10,649 bases of DNA from JAHDWY01 sp964632865 (lineage in GTDB: Bacteria; Hydrogenedentota; Hydrogenedentia; Hydrogenedentales; SLHB01): contig CAZWDH010000250.1 in assembly GCA_964632865.1 (NCBI GenBank), positions 1 to 10,649 on the forward strand, in the 5' to 3' direction. The notes beneath the pieces were generated by a model that saw only the letters and a list, made by a program, of their open reading frames with translations, searched no databases and had not been told where the DNA came from. Position numbers and translations under genes: made by a program. Of the stretch, positions 7,601 through 10,649 are shown piece by piece; within the stretch, counting starts at the first letter, position 1, and every line of letters starts with the position of its first letter.

Positions 7601-8092
7601 TATGAGGACTTCGCGCGGCATCAACAGACCTATTCCGATACGAGCGTCTTGCCGACGCCGGTCTTCTTCTATGGCCTGCAACCGGGTCAGGAAACGGCGT
7701 TCGAGATCGAGCCCGGGAAGACCTTTATCGTCAAATGCATTACCATCGGCGATCCGCATCCCGACGGACACCGCACGGTGTTCTTCGAACTGAACGGGCA
7801 GCCCCGAAACGCGACCGTGATCGACACGTCGCTTGAATCCCAGGTGGTAAAACATCCCAAGGCCGATCCGGGCGACCCGGATCAGGTGGCGGCCCCGATG
7901 CCGGGACTCATCGTGAACGTAGCCGTTCAGGCGGGCGACGAAGTCACGGAAGGACAGAAGCTGCTGACGCTGGAGGCGATGAAGATGGAGATGACCATCT
8001 ACTCGCCGCGCAAGGGAAAGGTCGCGGAGCTGCTGGCGGGGCCGCAAACGCAGGTGGAAGCGGGCGATTTGCTCGTGCGGTTGGGCGACTAG
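4628..8092 (+). CDS. pyc: pyruvate carboxylase, single-chain biotin enzyme
   Basis: Cytoplasmic biotin enzyme making oxaloacetate from pyruvate, bicarbonate and ATP (anaplerosis, gluconeogenesis). Length is 1154 aa, normal for the single-chain form, with no frameshift. Domain order: biotin carboxylase with ATP-grasp (about 10-460), including the glycine-rich KGGGGRGM (170-177) and IEVNPRIQVEHTVTE (297-311); carboxyltransferase (about 530-800), with TDTTFRDAHQS (544-554), the family-typical WGGATFD and NECPWQRL, IKDMAGLCKP (718-727) and HFHTHDTSG (746-754); the connecting domain (about 800-1080); and the biotin carrier domain with EAMKMEM, biotinyl Lys1119. By alignment to Rhizobium etli PC the active-site metal ligands D550, carboxylated K719, H748 and H750, plus pyruvate-site R549 and Q553, are all present. 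ATG 4628 is chosen because AGTAGG (4615-4620) lies 7 nt upstream; a TTG at 4589 would add 13 unconserved residues. It is likely co-transcribed with the biotin ligase downstream. Confidence 0.97.
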   Translation: MKKREPGKHITKLMAANRSEIAIRVFRSAHEMGVRTVAIYSHEDRYALHRLKADESYAVGKPGEPLRAYLDIENIIAVAKQCGVDAIHPGYGFLSENPDFAQACEEAGILFVGPPVDVLKRLGDKIEAREIARAAGVPILSGGSKPIRNLRDAKRLADELGYPVMLKAAKGGGGRGMRVVHSEKDLADALGQAQREALAAFGSDDVFLEKFIARARHIEVQLLGDKHGNLVHLFERDCSLQRRHQKVVEIAPALSLSEEVRQQLCDAALAIGNSVGYVSAGTVEFLLDTDTNKPYFIEVNPRIQVEHTVTEVVTGVDIVKAQIHVAQGARLADRGIDVPSQESVTTRGYAFQCRVTTEDPLNQFVPDYGRISHYRSASGLGIRLDAGTAFSGATITPFYDSLLVKVTVWARNFEDATRRMERCLQEFRVRGVKTNIPFLINLIEHPSFIRGECTTRFIDETPKLFEIAARKDRATKVLTYLGEIAVNGHSLVKGRAVPNRMEPPTPPEVAKLIAPPKGTRQRLAELGPEKFSEWVLKQKRLLLTDTTFRDAHQSLLATRMRTYDMLAIADAYARLAPEMFSIEMWGGATFDTSMRFLNECPWQRLATLRERIPNILFQMLIRASNAVGYTSYPDNVVREFVKESADAGIDVFRIFDALNWEPNLKVAIEAVQKSGKICEVAMCYTGDITNPERTKYSLEYYVKLAKRLEEMGAHILAIKDMAGLCKPFAAELLVRTLKQEVGIPIHFHTHDTSGVQSAALLQAANVGVDIVDGASGPMSGMSSQPNLDSLVEAMRFHKRETGLNPDNLRKLATYWEQVREQYVPFESGQKTSTAEVYQHEMPGGQYTNLYAQAQALGVADRWTEVCHMYSEVNQLFGDIVKVTPSSKVVGDMALFMVANNLTSADVLESKKELAFPESVVEMMMGRLGQPPGGFPPKLIKRVLRGKKPLRGRPGASMPAADFDAAAKKLEKMLERPPTKQEVLSHLLYPRVYEDFARHQQTYSDTSVLPTPVFFYGLQPGQETAFEIEPGKTFIVKCITIGDPHPDGHRTVFFELNGQPRNATVIDTSLESQVVKHPKADPGDPDQVAAPMPGLIVNVAVQAGDEVTEGQKLLTLEAMKMEMTIYSPRKGKVAELLAGPQTQVEAGDLLVRLGD

Positions 8093-8135
8093 CGATGCCG
8101 CGAGACCGCGCTATACCGAGATCCCGGGTACCGTC

Positions 8136-8945
8136 ATGATCCGAAAGACATCGGGACGCTCATCGCGCAATGCGATTTCCGTCGCGCGGGTCAAGCGCGA
8201 GACCTTTGTGCGGTCGATTGAGTACCACCGCGCGTACCCTTCCACAAACACGCGCGCGATGGAGATCGCCGAGGATGCGAGCAGCACCGTTCCTGCATTG
8301 GTTATCACAGAGATCCAGACCGCGGGCCGCGGCCGCGGCGTCAATGTGTGGTGGTCGGCGGCGGGGGCATTGACGTTTTCGCTCGTGCTCGACCTCAAGA
8401 ATTGCCAGTCGAATCCCCAATCGTGGCCTACCTTCGCCCTCGCGACGGCCGTCGCCGTGTGTGAAACCCTCGAAGCGCTGGATCCGGAACTTCAGTTCGG
8501 GATCCGATGGCCCAACGACGTCTTTTGTGGAAACCGTAAGATTTGCGGGATTCTGCCCGAATTGTGCGGGACGTCACGGCTCGTGTTGGGAATTGGCGTG
8601 AATGTCAACAACGCGATGGTCGAAGCGCCGGAAGCGCTGCGGCAAACCGCGGTCTCGTTGATCGATTTGACAGGAAAGCGATGGAATCTGACGGAAACGC
8701 TAATTGCCCTGCTCCAGACGCTGGAGCGACGATTTGACGACCCAGGGCTTCACGCGGCATGGGCGAAGCGGTGCCTGCTAAGCGGCCACGAGGTAACCGT
8801 CCGCTTTGAGACCCGTGAGTCCACGGGCCTCTGCAAGAGAATCGAGCCGAACGGAGCTTTGCTGCTCGAAATCGGAAATACGTGCGAGCGTTTCTACGGC
8901 GGAACAATCGTGCGTATCGACGGTGAACCAACCAGTTCCGCGTGA
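8136..8945 (+). CDS. birA: biotin--[biotin carboxyl-carrier protein] ligase, class I (no DNA-binding domain)
   Basis: Activates biotin with ATP to biotinyl-AMP and transfers it to the lysine of carrier domains such as the MKM lysine of the pyruvate carboxylase encoded 43 bp upstream. 269 aa. Key motifs: PSTNTRA (35-41), the biotinyl-AMP loop GRGRG (64-68) with following WWS, RWPNDVF (124-130), K135 with CGILPE (137-142), and LGIGVNVNN (151-159). The C-terminal cap (about 220-265) ends in FYGGTIVRID. There is no N-terminal winged-helix domain as in E. coli BirA. The roughly 25 residues before the catalytic core are Arg/Ser-rich and too short for one, so it should be an enzyme only and not a repressor. 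ATG 8136 is the only reasonable start, since an upstream ATG at 8095 is out of frame and stops quickly; its ribosome binding site is weak (CGGG), fitting translation coupled to the upstream gene. Confidence 0.92.
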   Translation: MIRKTSGRSSRNAISVARVKRETFVRSIEYHRAYPSTNTRAMEIAEDASSTVPALVITEIQTAGRGRGVNVWWSAAGALTFSLVLDLKNCQSNPQSWPTFALATAVAVCETLEALDPELQFGIRWPNDVFCGNRKICGILPELCGTSRLVLGIGVNVNNAMVEAPEALRQTAVSLIDLTGKRWNLTETLIALLQTLERRFDDPGLHAAWAKRCLLSGHEVTVRFETRESTGLCKRIEPNGALLLEIGNTCERFYGGTIVRIDGEPTSSA

Positions 8946-8954
8946 GGGCAACAG

Positions 8955-9689
8955 CTATTCGCCGACGACCGGCGCCGTTTCTGCTTCGGACGTCACACCA
9001 GGCGGGAGTTCCAGGATTTGGATGTTCCGGAAATGAATCTCGGCGCCTTCGGATTCGAGGCAGAGATAACCCTTCTTCACCGACGAGTTGCGGATCCCGT
9101 TGACGAACTTGCCATTGACGGATAACTTGATGACGCCGTCTACGCACACTACGTCGTAGACGTTCCACTCGCCCTTGCCTTTGCACCGGTTTTCGATGGA
9201 CTTGCTGCGGTTGCCGCGCGGGTTGTCCGGCTCCGTCACCGCGCCGTTGGCCCCGAACAACTCGCCATGCACGTATGCAATCGGCGGGAGTTCGCCGTCG
9301 GCACCGCGATGCTGGTTGACCCAATCCAGTTCCAGCATCTGGACCTCGACCCCTTTGGGAAGGTCGCGTCCTTCCGGCACGGTTCCTTCGCTCCATACGA
9401 ACACGCCGGAGTTTCCGCCCGCTTCCATGTGCCGCCACTCGATGTGGAGGATGAAGTTCTCGTATTGTTTCTCGCTGCGCATGACGCCGATGGGTTTTCC
9501 CTTGCAGACGAGCAAGCCATCCTGCACGGTCCAGGTGTCTTCCGCGGTATTCACATTGACCCAGCCGGAGAGATCTGTTCCATTGAATAGAGGCCGGAAC
9601 GCACCAGGTTCTTCCGCGTGCGCCGGGAAGATACCCGTTGCCAAGACCCAGGCCGCAAGCACTAATGTTATCCGCAGCGTTTTCATCAT
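8955..9689 (-). CDS. exported DUF1080 (3-keto-disaccharide hydrolase-like, laminin-G/ConA-like fold) protein
   Basis: 244 aa with a signal peptide: MMKTLR, hydrophobic core, predicted cleavage after AHA at residue 25. The mature part is almost entirely one DUF1080 domain: FNGTDLSGW (35-43), NSGVFVW (93-99), GVEVQML (113-119), GKGEWN (171-176), then GYLCLESEG (207-215) and IHFRNIQILEL (218-228). Members are abundant in Planctomycetota and Bacteroidota; some hydrolyse 3-keto-glycosides, many are uncharacterised and may bind or cleave sugars. Two adjacent ATGs exist, at 9689 and 9686. AGGGG lies 4 nt from the first and 7 nt from the second, so 9686 may be the true start. No oxidoreductase partner that makes 3-keto sugars is visible in the window. 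It converges on birA with a 9-bp gap. Confidence 0.88.
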   Translation of the reverse strand: MMKTLRITLVLAAWVLATGIFPAHAEEPGAFRPLFNGTDLSGWVNVNTAEDTWTVQDGLLVCKGKPIGVMRSEKQYENFILHIEWRHMEAGGNSGVFVWSEGTVPEGRDLPKGVEVQMLELDWVNQHRGADGELPPIAYVHGELFGANGAVTEPDNPRGNRSKSIENRCKGKGEWNVYDVVCVDGVIKLSVNGKFVNGIRNSSVKKGYLCLESEGAEIHFRNIQILELPPGVTSEAETAPVVGE

Positions 9690-9827
9690 AGATCCCCTAT
9701 ACGCATCAATACTCTGGTGGCCAATCGTATGCCAAAACGTATGACCTACCCAGTGTATCCGATTTGAACCTCATTCGGTATCTACTCCGGGTGCCTGAGA
9801 GAGACTCCGTCCCTGATCGCCAGGCAA

Positions 9828-9837
9828 GGCACGTGCC
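9828..9837. repeat. 10-bp palindrome GGCACGTGCC in short intergenic region
   Basis: A perfect palindrome in the 193-bp gap between the epimerase-like gene and the DUF1080 gene, both on the minus strand. Just beside it CCTG (9812-9815) and CAGG (9821-9824) also pair. It could be an operator half-site pair or part of a weak terminator after the epimerase gene; there is no T-run. Single occurrence, so little can be claimed. Confidence 0.3.
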
Positions 9838-9882
9838 GGCAGAAGAGGAAGCGATCGCGGCAATACAATAACAAAATGCCCG

Positions 9883-10649
9883 TTACGCGAAGAGTGACGA
9901 GATCGCGCCGCCGCGTTCTTTCATGCGTTGCAGGGCTTCGAGGTTCAGCATGAGATGACGCGGGTGGTGATAATGCTCGATGCGGTTGAACTCTTCGACG
10001 AAGGTCACCTTGCGGTCGGGGTAGATGTCCCAGAGCGCGTATCCGTGCGGTTTGAGCGGAAAGTTTTCGATGACGTAGGGATACCCGCGGCGCAACCATT
10101 CCTTCGCCCATTCGGCGCCGGTGTGTTCGACGATCAGGGTCAATCCGACCAGCGCTTCTTCCTGGACCCATAGGGCCTTGTCGAGGATCCAGATGTTGTC
10201 GTCGACATGGCGGCAGCCTCGGTACCACCCCTGATACACGTCGTCCCACGCCACGTCGAGCGTGCGCCGGAACAGACGTGCCGCGTCGTCGAACAGGACG
10301 CGGTCTTTGCGCCGCACCGCTTCGGCCAGAACCATCCACAACGTCTCGATGCCGTGACCGGTATAGGCCAATTGCGCGTAAATATTGTCTGGTTTGGAGT
10401 AGTCGTGGTTCAGCACTTCGACGAGAAGATCGAATTCTGCGTCGTAATGGCGCTTCAGAATCGCTTCGACGCAGCGGTCGGTAAGGGCTTTCACGCGGTC
10501 GTCGTGTTCCGCCTCAAGCAACTGACTCGCCACGCGGATCATCAACATCTGCACGCCCAGCAGACGGCATCCCGGCAACACCGGGGCTTCCATCTCGCCC
10601 ATGTACACGAGCGGCGCGGTGGGCGCGTAGTTCTCGTCGTCAAACCGTT
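9883..10649 (-). CDS. N-acylglucosamine 2-epimerase (AGE) family protein, partial (5' end outside window)
   Basis: The stop TAA is at 9885-9883. The frame is open to the right edge without a stop, reading RFDDENYAPTAPLVY before the apparent GTG at 10608, so that codon is internal and the N-terminus lies outside the window. About 255 residues are visible, from a family of usually about 390-420 aa. Family signatures are present: YTGHGIETLWM, WDDVYQGWY, DKALWVQEEAL and the C-terminal HYHHPRHLM. These fit the (alpha/alpha)6 barrel of the AGE superfamily, with the catalytic histidines of GHGIE and YHHPRH retained. Members isomerise N-acylglucosamine, cellobiose or mannose at C2 or related positions; the substrate cannot be told from sequence. 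No signal peptide can be assessed. It probably belongs to sugar catabolism, and may be transcribed with the DUF1080 gene 193 bp further on. Confidence 0.85.
   Translation of the reverse strand, partial: RFDDENYAPTAPLVYMGEMEAPVLPGCRLLGVQMLMIRVASQLLEAEHDDRVKALTDRCVEAILKRHYDAEFDLLVEVLNHDYSKPDNIYAQLAYTGHGIETLWMVLAEAVRRKDRVLFDDAARLFRRTLDVAWDDVYQGWYRGCRHVDDNIWILDKALWVQEEALVGLTLIVEHTGAEWAKEWLRRGYPYVIENFPLKPHGYALWDIYPDRKVTFVEEFNRIEHYHHPRHLMLNLEALQRMKERGGAISSLFA

Overview
The window is a GC-rich (about 60% by eye) stretch of a bacterial chromosome with seven recognisable protein-coding genes and no RNA gene, insertion sequence, phage gene or CRISPR array that I can see. The gene content is a pectate lyase of polysaccharide lyase family 10, a DUF1080 (3-keto-disaccharide hydrolase-like) exported protein, an N-acylglucosamine 2-epimerase-like protein, a proline-rich lipoprotein of unknown function, a single-chain pyruvate carboxylase, and GGGC-CAA / CCCC-GGGG intergenic repeats. 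It resembles polysaccharide-degrading bacteria of the Planctomycetota/Verrucomicrobiota type or of Hydrogenedentota. This placement is an inference from gene content and style. No marker gene is present to prove it.

Layout. 1-65: end of an intergenic region with a short perfect hairpin repeat. 66-1532 (+): exported PL10 pectate lyase. 1542-2906 (-): Nramp-fold membrane transporter, convergent with the lyase with only 9 bp between the stops. 2907-3066: divergent promoter region. 3067-4092 (+): predicted lipoprotein or exported protein of a conserved family without known function. 4093-4627: a 535-bp gene-free stretch with degenerate GC-hairpin repeats and a perfect 7-bp-stem hairpin. 4628-8092 (+): full-length pyruvate carboxylase. 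8136-8945 (+): biotin-protein ligase. 8955-9689 (-): DUF1080 protein, again convergent with a 9-bp gap. 9690-9882: short intergenic region. 9883 to the right edge (-): C-terminal part of an AGE-family epimerase that continues outside the window.

How the genes work together. The clearest functional unit is pyruvate carboxylase plus biotin-protein ligase. The ligase is the enzyme that attaches biotin to the carboxylase's MKM lysine, and it lies 43 bp downstream on the same strand, so the pair probably forms an operon that makes and activates the anaplerotic enzyme (pyruvate to oxaloacetate). The pectate lyase, DUF1080 protein and epimerase-like protein point to plant- or algal-type polysaccharide and sugar use, but they are not arranged as one operon. 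The Nramp-like transporter lacks the residues that bind Mn/Fe in classical members, so its substrate is open.

I found no strong evidence for a wholly new multi-gene system. The most notable points are the Nramp-fold transporter without metal ligands, the unassigned lipoprotein family, the repeat cluster upstream of the carboxylase, and the carboxylase-ligase pairing.
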